60,263 bases of DNA from Pseudophaeobacter sp. EL27 (GTDB lineage Bacteria; Pseudomonadota; Alphaproteobacteria; Rhodobacterales; Rhodobacteraceae): NCBI RefSeq assembly GCF_900313025.1, contig NZ_OMPQ01000007.1, positions 1-60,263 of the forward strand, read 5' to 3'. Shown here piece after piece: positions 17,905-27,458 of this stretch (within the stretch, counting starts at the first letter, position 1; each line of letters opens with the position of its first letter). Position numbers and translations under genes: made by a program. The notes below the pieces were generated by a model, which was not told the origin of the DNA, searched no databases, and saw only the letters and a program-made list of their open reading frames with translations.

Positions 17905-19782
17905 ATGGACGCATTTCTGTATCAGGCAACAATTTATCTCGCTGCCGCTGTTATCGCCGTTCCCCTGGCATCACGCCTCGGGCTGGGTTCCGTTCTGGGC
18001 TATCTGGCTGCGGGGATCATCATTGGTCCGGTGCTCGGGTTGGTCGGGGCTGAAACCGAAGATCTTCAACACGTTGCGGAATTTGGCGTCGTCATGATGC
18101 TGTTCCTGATCGGCCTGGAGCTTGATCCACGCGCGCTTTGGGCAATGCGGCACAAGCTGATCGGGCTCGGGGGGCTGCAAGTCGCCTTAAGCACCCTGGC
18201 GCTGATGGTTGCCGGCCTGGTTGCAGGAGAGACCTGGCAGGTCAGCCTGGCGATTGGCTTGGCGTTATCACTGTCCTCAACTGCGATCGTGCTGCAGACC
18301 CTTTCAGAAAAGGGTCTGATGCAGACCGGTGGCGGGCGGGCTTCCTTCTCAGTGCTGTTGACCCAGGATATTGCTGTTATTCCCATTCTGGCTCTGCTGC
18401 CCCTGCTGGCGATGAGCGACGCGCCCTATTCCGGTGGCGCTGCCGTTCTTGACCCTGCTGAAATCGGCAGCCATGCGGCAGCCGCGCATGAAGGGCTTTC
18501 CCTGGTTGCCGGCATGCCCGGTTGGGCCGTGACCCTCACCACGCTTGGTATGATTGGCTTCATCGTCCTGGCTGGCATCTACCTTACACAGCCGCTGTTC
18601 CGCTTTATTCATGCGACCAACCTGCGGGAGATGTATACGGCGCTGGCGCTACTGATTGTGGTTGGAATTTCGTTTCTGATGACCCTTGTCGGGCTCTCCC
18701 CGGCTCTTGGGGCATTTTTGGCCGGCGTGGTCCTGGCCAATTCTGAGTTCCGCCATGAATTGGAAAGCGATCTCACCCCTTTTAAGGGGCTCTTGCTGGG
18801 ATTGTTTTTTATTACCGTTGGCGCCGGTATCAACTACCGGCTGCTGCTGGCCGAGCCCGGGGATCTATTGGGGCTGGCCCTGCTGGTAATCCTCGCCAAG
18901 GGCGTAATCTTGTTCTTTGTTGGCCGCGCCTTTGGCCTGAGGCGGCGCAACCATTGGCTTTTCACCCTCAGTCTGGCCCAGGCCGGGGAATTTGGCTTTG
19001 TGCTGCTGGCCTTTTCCCGCCAACAGGGTGTGATCCCGGCACCTCTGGCCGAAAAACTGCTGCTGGTCATCGCCCTGTCGATGTTGATCACGCCGCTTTT
19101 GTTCATTGTCTACGATCTGCTCTCGCATTTCATGAGAGAGCCGGGGGTCGAACACGAACCCGATGAGATCGACGAACAGGGGCCGGTAATTATTGCCGGG
19201 ATTGGCCGCTTTGGTCAGATTGTGAACCGTTTGGTCCGGGCCAGCGGCTTCAAGACGGTCCTATTGGATAACGACATCCGCGCCGTTCAGTTGATGCGCC
19301 GCTTTGGCGTCAAGAGCTTTCTCGGGGATCCGACACGGCCAGAACTGCTCAAAGCGGCCGGAATTGCCAAGGCCCACGTCCTGGTGGTGGCTCTGGATGA
19401 TCCTGAAAAAACCGTCACCATGGTTGCCTATGTACGCCGCACCTATCCCGATCTGCATATCATTGCGCGGGCCCATGACCGCAATCATGTCTTTGAACTC
19501 TACAAAGCTGGGGCCGATGACATCGTGCGGGAAATGTTCGACAGCTCGCTGCGCGCCGGACGCTATGTGCTGGAAAAAATTGGCCTCAGCGAATATGAGG
19601 CGGCCCAGGCCGAACAGACCTTCTATGCGCATGACCGCCTCACGGTCCGCGAATTGGCCTCACTCTGGATACCGGGAACGCCAGCCAGCGAAAACCCGGC
19701 CTATATCGCCCGCTCCCGCGAGTTGGAAAAGGACCTGGAAACCGCCCTGCTGGAGCTGGCAGAGAAAAAGGATCAGGACTGA
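17905..19782 (+). CDS. CPA2-family cation:proton antiporter with TrkA-N domain (Kef type)
   Basis: A 625-residue inner-membrane protein. About 12 hydrophobic segments in residues 1-395 form the Na+/H+ exchanger-like domain (VVMMLFLIGLELDPR, then SLSSTAIVLQTLSEKG, SPALGAFLAGVVLANSEFRHE). A cytosolic Rossmann RCK domain starts at about 425 (PVIIAGIGRFGQIVNRLV, GxGxxG). It resembles KefB/KefC and YbaL, which export K+ or Na+ in exchange for protons under electrophilic or pH stress. No KefF/KefG partner is adjacent. Monocistronic, followed by a strong terminator. Confidence 0.88.
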   Translation: MDAFLYQATIYLAAAVIAVPLASRLGLGSVLGYLAAGIIIGPVLGLVGAETEDLQHVAEFGVVMMLFLIGLELDPRALWAMRHKLIGLGGLQVALSTLALMVAGLVAGETWQVSLAIGLALSLSSTAIVLQTLSEKGLMQTGGGRASFSVLLTQDIAVIPILALLPLLAMSDAPYSGGAAVLDPAEIGSHAAAAHEGLSLVAGMPGWAVTLTTLGMIGFIVLAGIYLTQPLFRFIHATNLREMYTALALLIVVGISFLMTLVGLSPALGAFLAGVVLANSEFRHELESDLTPFKGLLLGLFFITVGAGINYRLLLAEPGDLLGLALLVILAKGVILFFVGRAFGLRRRNHWLFTLSLAQAGEFGFVLLAFSRQQGVIPAPLAEKLLLVIALSMLITPLLFIVYDLLSHFMREPGVEHEPDEIDEQGPVIIAGIGRFGQIVNRLVRASGFKTVLLDNDIRAVQLMRRFGVKSFLGDPTRPELLKAAGIAKAHVLVVALDDPEKTVTMVAYVRRTYPDLHIIARAHDRNHVFELYKAGADDIVREMFDSSLRAGRYVLEKIGLSEYEAAQAEQTFYAHDRLTVRELASLWIPGTPASENPAYIARSRELEKDLETALLELAEKKDQD

Positions 19783-19796
19783 GGTTTTACACGCAA

Positions 19797-19824
19797 AAAG
19801 CCCCGAGCTGAGCTGCGGGGCTTT
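19797..19824. terminator. Terminator between the Kef-type gene and cobT
   Basis: Stem AAAGCCCCG / CGGGGCTTT with loop AGCTGAGCTG. Serves the convergent antiporter and cobT genes. Confidence 0.8.
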
Positions 19825-19850
19825 GTGTTACCTGTGTTCCTAGTTGCGGA

Positions 19851-20867
19851 TCAAGCGTCCGTGACGCCTGCTTCGGCAAAGGTTGCCATGCCGCTGTGGC
19901 AGGCAATCGCCCCCTTCAGCACTTGAATAGCCAAGGCCGCACCAGAGCCCTCGCCAAGACGCAGCCCCAGCGACAAGAGCGGCTCCTTGCCAAGCTCTTT
20001 CAGCAAGGCCGGATGAGCGTTCTCGGCGCTTTGATGGCCTGCAATGGCATGATCCAAGGCACCTTCGCTGGTGCGCTGCAAGCAGGCGGCAGCGGCGCAG
20101 CAGATGAACCCATCCAGGATAACCGGAATATGCAACAGACGCGCGGCGGCAATGGCACCGGCCATGGCTGCGATCTCGCGCCCCCCAAGGCAGGCCAGCG
20201 CATCAAGACCATCCTTGATCGCGCCACCATGCAGTGTCGCACCTTCGCGCACCACACGGGTTTTGTTGGCCAGGCCCGCATCATCAACCCCGGTGCCGCG
20301 CCCGGTCCAGTCTGCAGGGTCGCCGCCACACAGTGCAAAACTCAAAGCCGCCGCAGGAGTGGTATTGCCAATCCCCATCTCGCCAACCACCAGGAGATCC
20401 GCCGCAGGGTCTACCGCCTGCCAGCCTGCCTGCAGTGCAGCCAGAAGTTCTGCTTCGCTCATCGCCGGGCCCTGGGTAAAGTCCTGCACCGGCTTGTCGA
20501 GATCCAGGGCATGCACATCCATGCGCGCGCCTGCCAGTTTGGCAAGTTGGTTGATCGCCGCACCGCCATGTTCAAAATTGACCACCATCTGCGCAGTGAC
20601 TTCGGGCGGGAAGGCCGAAACCCCCTGCGCGGTGACACCGTGGTTGCCCGCAAAGACAATCACCTGCGGAGAATTGATTGCGGGACGGTCGGTGCCACGC
20701 CAGCCGCCGTACCAGATGGCCAGATCCTCCAACCGCCCCAGGGCACCCGGGGGCTTGGTCAGCTGGCCATTGCGCGCAGCAGCCGCATCGACCGAGGCTT
20801 GGTCCGCAGCGGAGGCCTGCGCCAGCTGGGAGCGGAAATCTTCAAGAGACATAGGAGTTGGCAGCAT
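19851..20867 (-). CDS. cobT: Nicotinate-nucleotide-dimethylbenzimidazole phosphoribosyltransferase
   Basis: Makes alpha-ribazole phosphate from nicotinate mononucleotide and 5,6-dimethylbenzimidazole, for the lower ligand of vitamin B12. 338 residues, near the family's usual 340-360. Seen: [30 protein letters not shown], and near the C-terminus [16 protein letters not shown], whose E306 matches the family's catalytic Glu. Divergent from cobS 100 bp away, so the two steps of lower-ligand assembly are paired. No cobalamin riboswitch is recognisable in the short gap. Confidence 0.95.
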   Translation of the reverse strand: MLPTPMSLEDFRSQLAQASAADQASVDAAAARNGQLTKPPGALGRLEDLAIWYGGWRGTDRPAINSPQVIVFAGNHGVTAQGVSAFPPEVTAQMVVNFEHGGAAINQLAKLAGARMDVHALDLDKPVQDFTQGPAMSEAELLAALQAGWQAVDPAADLLVVGEMGIGNTTPAAALSFALCGGDPADWTGRGTGVDDAGLANKTRVVREGATLHGGAIKDGLDALACLGGREIAAMAGAIAAARLLHIPVILDGFICCAAAACLQRTSEGALDHAIAGHQSAENAHPALLKELGKEPLLSLGLRLGEGSGAALAIQVLKGAIACHSGMATFAEAGVTDA

Positions 20868-20967
20868 GTAAAGCCTCGTTGCATCTGAGTGGTGGACGCG
20901 CGTAAATCAGGGTGCAAACTGTTTAGCGACTCATGGCTGCTTCGCAAGTCCCTCAAGAGGCTCACAC

Positions 20968-21726
20968 ATGCGAAAAAACGACATATCTGCGGTAGATATT
21001 GCCCTGTCCCTGGTCCTGCTGACCCGCCTGCCCTTGCCCAGGCTGTCCAGTGGCAGCTTTCAGCGCCAGTCCAAGGCGATCTGGGCTTTCCCTTTGGCGG
21101 GGCTTGCAGTGACCCTGCCAGCCTGTTTGCTGGCGGTTGCGGCCTTGGCACTGGGCCTGCCACCGGGGTTGGCAGCCGGGCTGTTTCTGGTGGTGCAGGT
21201 GCTGCTGACCGGGGCCATGCACGAAGATGGGCTGGCCGATTGTGCCGATGGGTTTTGGGGGGGATTTGACCCGAGCCGTCGGTTGGAGATCATGAAGGAC
21301 AGCCAGATCGGCAGCTATGGGGTTTTGGCGCTGGTCTTTGCCATTGGGCTGCGCTGGCAGGTGCTGGCACTAGTCCTGGACCATGGCCAGGTCTGGAGCC
21401 TATTGGCCCTGGCCCTGCAGAGCCGAGCGATGATGCCTGTGCTGATGTATGCGCTGCCCAATGCCCGCCAGTCCGGCCTATCGCAAAGCGTCGGCCGCCC
21501 GTCCCGGCGGGCCGTCAGCCTTGGCCTTGGCCTCGCTGTTGCACTTTCGCTCCCCCTGCTAGGGTTTGCCACTCTTGCCCTTTTTGCGATTCTTACCCTA
21601 ATGACCTTTGGGCTGGGTCTATTGGCCCGTGCCAAGATCGGTGGCCAGACGGGTGATGTTCTGGGTGCATGCCAGCAGATCTGCGAGATCTCCGGATTGT
21701 TGCTGCTCGTCGCCACCTTCAGCTGA
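20968..21726 (+). CDS. cobS: Adenosylcobinamide-GDP ribazoletransferase
   Basis: A 252-residue inner-membrane enzyme (also called CobV) that joins adenosylcobinamide-GDP to alpha-ribazole, completing adenosylcobalamin. Seen: LTRLPLPRL near the start, then AMHEDGLADCADGFWGGF with the conserved acidic DGxxDxxDG-type motif, ILKD-like MKDSQIGSYG, and several membrane segments. It works with CobT, encoded divergently. A hairpin terminator follows directly. Confidence 0.95.
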   Translation: MRKNDISAVDIALSLVLLTRLPLPRLSSGSFQRQSKAIWAFPLAGLAVTLPACLLAVAALALGLPPGLAAGLFLVVQVLLTGAMHEDGLADCADGFWGGFDPSRRLEIMKDSQIGSYGVLALVFAIGLRWQVLALVLDHGQVWSLLALALQSRAMMPVLMYALPNARQSGLSQSVGRPSRRAVSLGLGLAVALSLPLLGFATLALFAILTLMTFGLGLLARAKIGGQTGDVLGACQQICEISGLLLLVATFS

Positions 21727-21733
21727 ACGCAGC

Positions 21734-21766
21734 AAAAAGCCCGCGACCTAAGGCAGCGGGCTATTT
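21734..21766. terminator. Terminator between cobS and carD
   Basis: Stem AGCCCGC / GCGGGCT with A-run before and TATTTG after. Lies between the convergent cobS and carD ends. Confidence 0.75.
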
Positions 21767-21803
21767 GAATTCATGCGATCATCCCCACAGTTTGGGAAGG
21801 CGA

Positions 21804-22316
21804 TCAGGCCGCGACGCGAGAGGTCAAAACATCGCCGACCTGCTTGGCCGCGAGGATTTCATCACCACCGGCAACGGCGGCCACTTCGCGGGTCAGACGC
21901 TCAAGAGCCGCTTCATAAAGCTGGCGCTCCGAGTAGCTCTGCTCGCGCTGATCATCGGTGCGGTGCAGGTCGCGGACCACTTCTGCGATGGCAATCAGAT
22001 CACCTGAGTTGATCTTCTGCTCATATTCCTGCGCCCGGCGGGACCACATCGCGCGCTTGACCTTGGCTTTGCCCTTCAGGGTTTTCATCGCCTGCGCAAT
22101 CACATCAGGCGAGCTGAGCGAGCGCATGCCCACCTCAATTGCTTTATTGGTCGGCACCCGTAGCGTCATCTTGTCTTTTTCAAAGGTGATCACGAAAAGC
22201 TCCAGCGCAAAGCCGGCCACTTCCTGCTCCTCAACCGAGATGATCTGTCCAACACCGTGCGCGGGATAAACCACATATTCGTCAGGGCGGAATGCAAGCT
22301 TCTTCGATTTTGTCAT
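21804..22316 (-). CDS. carD: CarD-family transcription regulator
   Basis: A 170-residue RNA-polymerase-binding protein that stabilises open promoter complexes, important for rRNA and stress transcription. The N-terminal RNAP-interacting domain reads FRPDEYVVYPAHGVGQIISVEEQEV. The helical C-terminal domain contains AQEYEQKINSGDLIAIAEVVRDLHR and SYSERQLYEAALERL, typical of the family. Last in a minus-strand run after the helicase, S4 protein and ferredoxin, but a terminator follows fdxA, so it probably has its own promoter. Confidence 0.93.
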   Translation of the reverse strand: MTKSKKLAFRPDEYVVYPAHGVGQIISVEEQEVAGFALELFVITFEKDKMTLRVPTNKAIEVGMRSLSSPDVIAQAMKTLKGKAKVKRAMWSRRAQEYEQKINSGDLIAIAEVVRDLHRTDDQREQSYSERQLYEAALERLTREVAAVAGGDEILAAKQVGDVLTSRVAA

Positions 22317-22521
22317 ACAGGTCTTTCCTTGCTCTAGAAGCCGGGCCGCACCAAATGCAACAGTCCCGACACAACAACGGCAACGCTATCGCCCCCGATC
22401 CGCATAGCAGGTCAGGTGGTCAATCGTCACCGTGGTCTATTTCCCCAATCCGCGCCCTAGATCAGTCATGGCGCGCAGTATGGGTTCCATTTTCATATAC
22501 ATCTGACGGAGATCATATCAC

Positions 22522-22550
22522 AAAAAGACCCCCTCCGAAAGGCGGGGGTC
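22522..22550 (-). terminator. Rho-independent terminator of fdxA
   Basis: Read on the minus strand: a GC-rich stem GACCCCC(GCC) / (GGA)GGGGGTC with a short TTTC loop and a TTTTT run. Lies 101 bp after the fdxA stop. Confidence 0.85.
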
Positions 22551-22650
22551 GTCCTGTTCAGGCCCTTCAGCCCCAAAATCAACCAAAAACTGATGATTAT
22601 TGAACAGAAAGCACATTACTTTTCTGCACCCCCCGGCGTTGATAAGCGGC

Positions 22651-22989
22651 TCAACCGCCCTCGCCGGGAGCTTCGGAGAAGTACTTCTCCAGCTTTCCTT
22701 CTTCGCCATCGCGCTCTTCGGCGCCTGGCATCGGGTCCTTTTTGGAGACGATCACTGGCCACATTTCCGAGTATTTACGGTTGAACTCGACCCATTTATC
22801 CATGTCTGGCTCGGTATCTGGGCGAATGGCATCCGCGGGGCATTCCGGTTCACAAACGCCGCAGTCGATGCATTCATCCGGGTGGATCACCAGGGTGTTT
22901 TCACCCTCGTAGAAACAATCCACCGGGCACACTTCGACACAATCGGTGTATTTGCAGGCAATGCAGTTATCCGTAACGACGTAGGTCAT
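22651..22989 (-). CDS. fdxA: 7Fe ferredoxin FdxA
   Basis: A 112-residue cytoplasmic electron carrier with one 3Fe-4S and one 4Fe-4S cluster. Cysteines: C9, C12, C17, C21 ([18 protein letters not shown]) and C40, C43, C46, C50 ([12 protein letters not shown]). The pattern and the long C-terminal tail match the Azotobacter FdI type rather than 2[4Fe-4S] ferredoxins. Last gene of a probable helicase-S4-fdxA unit, with its own terminator downstream. Redox partners are not indicated. Confidence 0.93.
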   Translation of the reverse strand: MTYVVTDNCIACKYTDCVEVCPVDCFYEGENTLVIHPDECIDCGVCEPECPADAIRPDTEPDMDKWVEFNRKYSEMWPVIVSKKDPMPGAEERDGEEGKLEKYFSEAPGEGG

Positions 22990-23053
22990 GCGGGCTTCGT
23001 CCCATTTGCTGTTTGGCCACTAGCTAGTTCAGACTCGCGCCATCTTCAAGATG

Positions 23054-23428
23054 TCACGTGAAGTCCTGCTGCCGAGAAAGATCGAGTGCCCTGCGAGTTT
23101 TCTTGTCAGGGCGCCCTTTTCCTTCAAATCGCGGATTTGCAGGCAGAATGTCCTGTTTTGGCGTCTTATCAAGATAAAGCGCCTGTGCCTCGGGGGCTGG
23201 ACCACGGCGTTCACCGATGGCCACGACCTCGACCACACGAATCTGTCGCCCCTGAGGAAAGGTCAGAACGTCACCCGCAGTGACGTTCTGAGCCGTTTTT
23301 GTAATCTTGGAGCCGTTTAGGCGAATATGCCCGGCGCCGACCTGTTTGGCTGCCAGGCTGCGGGTTTTGTAAAACCGCGCATGCCAGAGCCATTTGTCGA
23401 CCCGGATTTTTGCCGCCTGAGGCTCCAT
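23054..23428 (-). CDS. S4-domain RNA-binding protein (Hsp15/HslR-like)
   Basis: A 124-residue protein. The S4 domain covers about 8-70: IRVDKWLWHARFYKTRSLAAKQVGAGHIRLNGSKI. The C-terminus is basic (GRPDKKTRRALDLSRQQ). Family members bind rRNA; Hsp15 recycles 50S subunits carrying stalled nascent chains. It starts 6 bp after the helicase stop, so the two are almost certainly co-transcribed and may act in RNA handling together. Confidence 0.88.
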   Translation of the reverse strand: MEPQAAKIRVDKWLWHARFYKTRSLAAKQVGAGHIRLNGSKITKTAQNVTAGDVLTFPQGRQIRVVEVVAIGERRGPAPEAQALYLDKTPKQDILPANPRFEGKGRPDKKTRRALDLSRQQDFT

Positions 23429-23434
23429 CCGGGA

Positions 23435-26392
23435 TCAGTTGCCCTGCTTCAGCCCCATCAGAGCTGCGGCAAAGGGGTTGTCCGGATCGATCTGCTTTTC
23501 CTTCTTAGGAGGACGGGCAGAGTAGGTTTTGCCGCCCTGTTGCTGCGGACGGCCTCCCTTTTTGCCACCTGGCTTGCCAGCAGGGCGGCCACCGGGTTTG
23601 CCGCCAGCGCGGTCCCCGGAGCGTCCCTGACCACGGGGCTTGCCGCCACGACGGTCCTGACCATCCTGGCCACCGGCACCTTCGGCGCTTTGGGATTGGT
23701 TGCCACCCTGACCACGGCGTTGGCCTCGGTTGCCGCCGCCCTGACGGGCACGACCACCCCAAGCGAAGGTAAAGAAAACCTCCATCTCGGCCGGAGTTTC
23801 AGCAGATGCCGTGGCTTCAGCTGAAGTCTCGGCGGTCGCCTCCTCAACTGCGGCTGCGGCCTGTTCAGTGGCGACCTCTGGTGCGGGCGCCTCATCAGAG
23901 GCCGCCTCAGCTGCTGGAACCTCATCAGGCTTGGCTTCTGCGGCAGTTTCTTCTGCGGTTTCGGCGACTGCTGCCTCTGCATTGGTGGCGTCTTTAGGGG
24001 CCTCAGGGGCCGCTTTGACCTTGGCGCGTTCGCCTTTTTCGGCGCGATAGCCCAGACCCTGCATCAGATCGGCAAATTGTTCCAGCGTCATGCCGGTGAT
24101 CGACAACATATCTGCCTTGGCTTCAAAACCACCACGGCTGTCCTCAGAGCGCAGCATGTCGGCCAGACGCTCCAGCATGTCGATGCGGATCATCCGCTCG
24201 CCTGCTTCGCGGTAGCCGGACATGGTGTCATAGCCCTGCGGCGCATCTTTGGCGGCAGGTACAGTGACCAGACCGGGAGGCGGTGCCTCGGGGAACTCCT
24301 GCACACCATTGGCCAGCGACCAAAGCACCAGACGCAGACGCGTCGGAGCAGGTTTCAAAAGCAGTGGCATGAAGATGGTGAACTGGCCAAAACGGATACC
24401 GTGCTTGCGCAGCGTGCCGCGCGCCTCCTGATCCAGATCTTTGACTTCCTGCATCACCGCGTGACGCGGCAGCAGGCCAAAGCCTTCGACCAGACGGAAG
24501 GCAAACCCACGGGCCAGACCCGTCAGCTCTTCGTCCTTTTGCAGGTTGATCAGCGGTTCAAAAAGGGCCTGAACCTTGCGTGAGATGAAATGCTGCAGGC
24601 GGCGTTCCACCTTTTGAGCAACATCTGCACCAGCGGCATCGTCAACAAAGACCTCGACCTGCGGGCTGAGCGGGTCAGCACCTGCTACCAGTTTACCAAC
24701 GGCAGCGTCGCCCCACATCAGGCCACCCTGTTCGGTGAAGTCGATCTCGGTATCGGGTGCATTGTAGAAACGGTCTGCGCGCAGATGGAATTGCGGCGCC
24801 AGCGCCTGCAGCGAGGCAGACTTCAATGTCTTTGCCTCGGCGCCCTGCGCGCTTTTGTCCGGGGTAAACCGGAACCCGTCCAACCGTCCGACAAATTCGC
24901 CTTCGACGGTCACTTCACCCTTGTCATTCACTTCGGCCAAAAGGGCCTCCTTCTGTTTGAGCCGGCGCAAGAGCACGGATGTGCGCCGGTCCACAAATCT
25001 TTGAGTCAAGCGCTCGTGCAGCGCGTCTGACAACCTGTCTTCTACAGCGCGAGTCACCCCACGCCAATGGCTTTCGTCACGCAGCCAGTTTTTACGCTGT
25101 GAGACATAGGTCCAGGTGCGAATAAAGGCCAGTCGCTTGGAAAGTGTGTCAATATCGCCATCCACCCGGTCGATCCGTTTGATCTGACGCGCCAACCAAT
25201 CGTCCGGAATCACGCCACCACCGTGCAAATACTCGAATATCCCGCCTATCAGGGAGGCATGTTCCCCGTGCGAGATGCCGCGAAAATCCGGAATACGGCA
25301 GACATCCCATAACAGGCGCACCGATTGGGCATTGGTTGTGCGCGATATTATGCCGCCGTCGCGCGACAGGAACTTCAACGCTCCCAGATCATCCGCCTCG
25401 CGGGCGCGCACCAGCACCTCATCCTGCGGCAATGATTCGAGCGAACGGATCAAGGCCTCGACCGTGCCAAACTGCAAATCACTTGAGCGCCAGTTGAGCT
25501 TTTTCAGCGGTGTAAAGCGGTGCTCCATGATGGCCTCGGCCACCTCGGGCTCCAGCGGGCGGGCATCTCCGGTAACGCCAAAACTGCCATGGCTCATGCC
25601 GCGTCCCGCGCGCCCAGCGATCTGCGCCAGCTCATTTGGCGCCAGCGGACGCATCCGCCGCCCATCAAACTTGGAGGTGGCAGAAAAGGCCACATGGTCG
25701 ATATCAAGGTTCAGCCCCATGCCAATGGCATCTGTGGCCACCAGATAGTCGACCTCGCCATTCTGATAGAGCGCCACCTGGGCATTGCGGGTGCGTGGGC
25801 TCAGCGCCCCCATGACCACGGCCGCCCCGCCCTTTTGCCGTTTCAGCAACTCGGCAATGGCGTAGACATTGTCGACCGAAAAGCCGACAATTGCCGTGCG
25901 CGGCGGCATCCGGCTGATCTTTTTGGAACCGCCATAAACCAGCTCTGACATCCGCTCGCGGCGTAAAAACTCCACCTCTGGCACCAGCGCCTTGATGGGG
26001 CCACGCATGGTATCGGCCCCCAGAAACAGCGTCTCATTGGTGCCGCGGGCGTTCAGCAACCGTTCAGTAAAGACATGGCCGCGTTCAGGATCGGCGCAGA
26101 GCTGGATCTCGTCGATGGCGAGAAAATCACAGCCCATGCCCGGTGGCATCGCCTCAACTGTGCAGATCCAGTATTTGGCGCGAGGCGGCACGATGCGTTC
26201 CTCGCCGGTGACCAGCGCCACTACTGAGGGACCGCGAATGGCAACGATCTTGTCATAGACCTCGCGCGCCAACAACCGCAGCGGGAATCCCATGATGCCG
26301 GTGCGATAGCCCAGCATCCGCTCAATCGCGTAGTGTGTTTTACCGGTGTTTGTCGGCCCCAAAACCGCCAAGATCCGCGATGCGCCTGTCAT
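23435..26392 (-). CDS. SUV3/MgpS-like DExH helicase with long low-complexity tail
   Basis: A 985-residue helicase. Walker A GPTNTGKT at 12-19, motif II AIDEIQ near 95, and motif VI AQIAGRAGRG show a superfamily 2 enzyme; the order and short N-terminus resemble mitochondrial SUV3. It likely unwinds RNA or RNA-DNA duplexes. From about residue 800 the chain turns into an Ala/Glu-rich stretch, then a Gly/Arg/Gln-rich tail (GQGGNQSQS, GDRAGGKPGGRP) typical of RNA-binding disordered regions. It ends with a short helix-like segment (PDNPFAAALMGLKQGN). Upstream of the S4 protein by 6 bp. Confidence 0.9.
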   Translation of the reverse strand: MTGASRILAVLGPTNTGKTHYAIERMLGYRTGIMGFPLRLLAREVYDKIVAIRGPSVVALVTGEERIVPPRAKYWICTVEAMPPGMGCDFLAIDEIQLCADPERGHVFTERLLNARGTNETLFLGADTMRGPIKALVPEVEFLRRERMSELVYGGSKKISRMPPRTAIVGFSVDNVYAIAELLKRQKGGAAVVMGALSPRTRNAQVALYQNGEVDYLVATDAIGMGLNLDIDHVAFSATSKFDGRRMRPLAPNELAQIAGRAGRGMSHGSFGVTGDARPLEPEVAEAIMEHRFTPLKKLNWRSSDLQFGTVEALIRSLESLPQDEVLVRAREADDLGALKFLSRDGGIISRTTNAQSVRLLWDVCRIPDFRGISHGEHASLIGGIFEYLHGGGVIPDDWLARQIKRIDRVDGDIDTLSKRLAFIRTWTYVSQRKNWLRDESHWRGVTRAVEDRLSDALHERLTQRFVDRRTSVLLRRLKQKEALLAEVNDKGEVTVEGEFVGRLDGFRFTPDKSAQGAEAKTLKSASLQALAPQFHLRADRFYNAPDTEIDFTEQGGLMWGDAAVGKLVAGADPLSPQVEVFVDDAAGADVAQKVERRLQHFISRKVQALFEPLINLQKDEELTGLARGFAFRLVEGFGLLPRHAVMQEVKDLDQEARGTLRKHGIRFGQFTIFMPLLLKPAPTRLRLVLWSLANGVQEFPEAPPPGLVTVPAAKDAPQGYDTMSGYREAGERMIRIDMLERLADMLRSEDSRGGFEAKADMLSITGMTLEQFADLMQGLGYRAEKGERAKVKAAPEAPKDATNAEAAVAETAEETAAEAKPDEVPAAEAASDEAPAPEVATEQAAAAVEEATAETSAEATASAETPAEMEVFFTFAWGGRARQGGGNRGQRRGQGGNQSQSAEGAGGQDGQDRRGGKPRGQGRSGDRAGGKPGGRPAGKPGGKKGGRPQQQGGKTYSARPPKKEKQIDPDNPFAAALMGLKQGN

Positions 26393-26456
26393 CTGATCAG
26401 CCCTTGTTCTGCTCTCTTCCTATAGGTCGTTTGTGACACTTAGAAATCAAGTCGGC

Positions 26457-27026
26457 TCAAAGATCCTTGCCTGCCACCTCGGGCCGCAGACGTTCCAGCG
26501 CGCTGAGTACTTCCTCGTGATGGGGATGTATAGCCTTGGCACGCAAATAGGCTTCATAGGCGCGTTTGGGATCACGGAATTGTTCAAACACCGTCCCCAA
26601 AGCGTAGATCGCATTGTAATCATTGGGGTTCAGCGCCAAAGCGCGTTCCAGATCCGCAACCGAAGGCCCATAGGCCCCTATTGCATGATAGGCGCGGGCG
26701 CGCTCATACCAGCCGCGGGCAAAATCCGGCGCGTGATCGGTCAGCGCCGTCAGATGTTCAAGAGCCGCGGGCAAATCCCCCGCAGCCATCGCCTTTGTGG
26801 CCCGAGACAACAACAGGTCCATCGCCGCAGAGCCGCTTTTGCGCCAAAGCGCCTGCAATTCCCGATCCAAACTCCGCGCTGCATCGGCATCAGCGGATAT
26901 CAGCTGAGCCAGCAGGTCAGATTCTTGCGAATTTTCACCCGCAGAGATTGCCAAAGGCATGGAAATCGTGACTGTAAGCAGCGTTGCCGCCACGATAGCT
27001 TTGAGGTTCGATTGATTTGCGATCAT
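26457..27026 (-). CDS. Exported tetratricopeptide-repeat protein
   Basis: A 189-residue protein with an N-terminal signal peptide (VAATLLTVTISMPLAISAG). Three TPR-like helical pairs follow: AAMDLLLSRATKAMAAGDLPAALEHL, FARGWYERARAYHAIGAYGPSVADLERALALNPNDYNAIYALG, and FRDPKRAYEAYLRAKAIHPHHEEVL. TPRs act as protein-binding scaffolds; the periplasmic partner is unknown. It ends 65 bp before the helicase start on the same strand. Confidence 0.8.
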   Translation of the reverse strand: MIANQSNLKAIVAATLLTVTISMPLAISAGENSQESDLLAQLISADADAARSLDRELQALWRKSGSAAMDLLLSRATKAMAAGDLPAALEHLTALTDHAPDFARGWYERARAYHAIGAYGPSVADLERALALNPNDYNAIYALGTVFEQFRDPKRAYEAYLRAKAIHPHHEEVLSALERLRPEVAGKDL

Positions 27027-27167
27027 GATACCCCAGTGTAACCCTGCGTAGCGTTTTTTCCAGTGCTGGAAGCAGACGCCTCACGCAAAATTGCAGTTTC
27101 CCCGTGCGCCCCGGCGCACAATGTCAATTATGTGCACATCCTGCACCATGATCAAAGGACGACACAA

Positions 27168-27458
27168 ATGAGCCAGACACTTGAACAGGCCGCCGCAGCC
27201 ATGAACGAAAAAATGGCCGGCAGCGATTTCTCCGCCTCCGCCAAATTTGCAATCGAAGGCCTGGGCTCCATCATTCTGGACGGCAACGGCGCACGCGTCA
27301 GCGACGAAGAAGCCGATGTCACCATGTCCGCCGATGCAGAAACCTTCCAGGGTATCCTGACCGGTGAGGTGAACCCAACCAGCGCCTTTATGTCCGGCAA
27401 GCTGACGATCGATGGCGACATGGGCACAGCTATGCAGCTGGCATCGGCTCTGGCCTAA
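27168..27458 (+). CDS. SCP2 sterol-binding-domain protein
   Basis: A 96-residue protein consisting of one SCP2 domain: FAIEGLGSIILDGNGARVSDEEADVTMSADAETFQGILTGEVNPTSAFMSGKLTIDGDMG. The start is ATG 27168; an open frame continues upstream to 27063 but is not family-like. SCP2 domains bind lipids or acyl-CoA in a hydrophobic pocket. Its stop codon overlaps the next start by one base (TAATG), so it is coupled to the hydrolase, suggesting a shared lipid substrate. Confidence 0.88.
   Translation: MSQTLEQAAAAMNEKMAGSDFSASAKFAIEGLGSIILDGNGARVSDEEADVTMSADAETFQGILTGEVNPTSAFMSGKLTIDGDMGTAMQLASALA

Noticed and set aside
19896-20888. 330-codon plus-strand frame opposite cobT
   Set aside because: It is a shadow of cobT; no ribosome-binding site and a biased composition.
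20868-20967. Cobalamin riboswitch between cobT and cobS
   Set aside because: The gap is only 100 bp and has no B12-box-like GCCACTG sequence.
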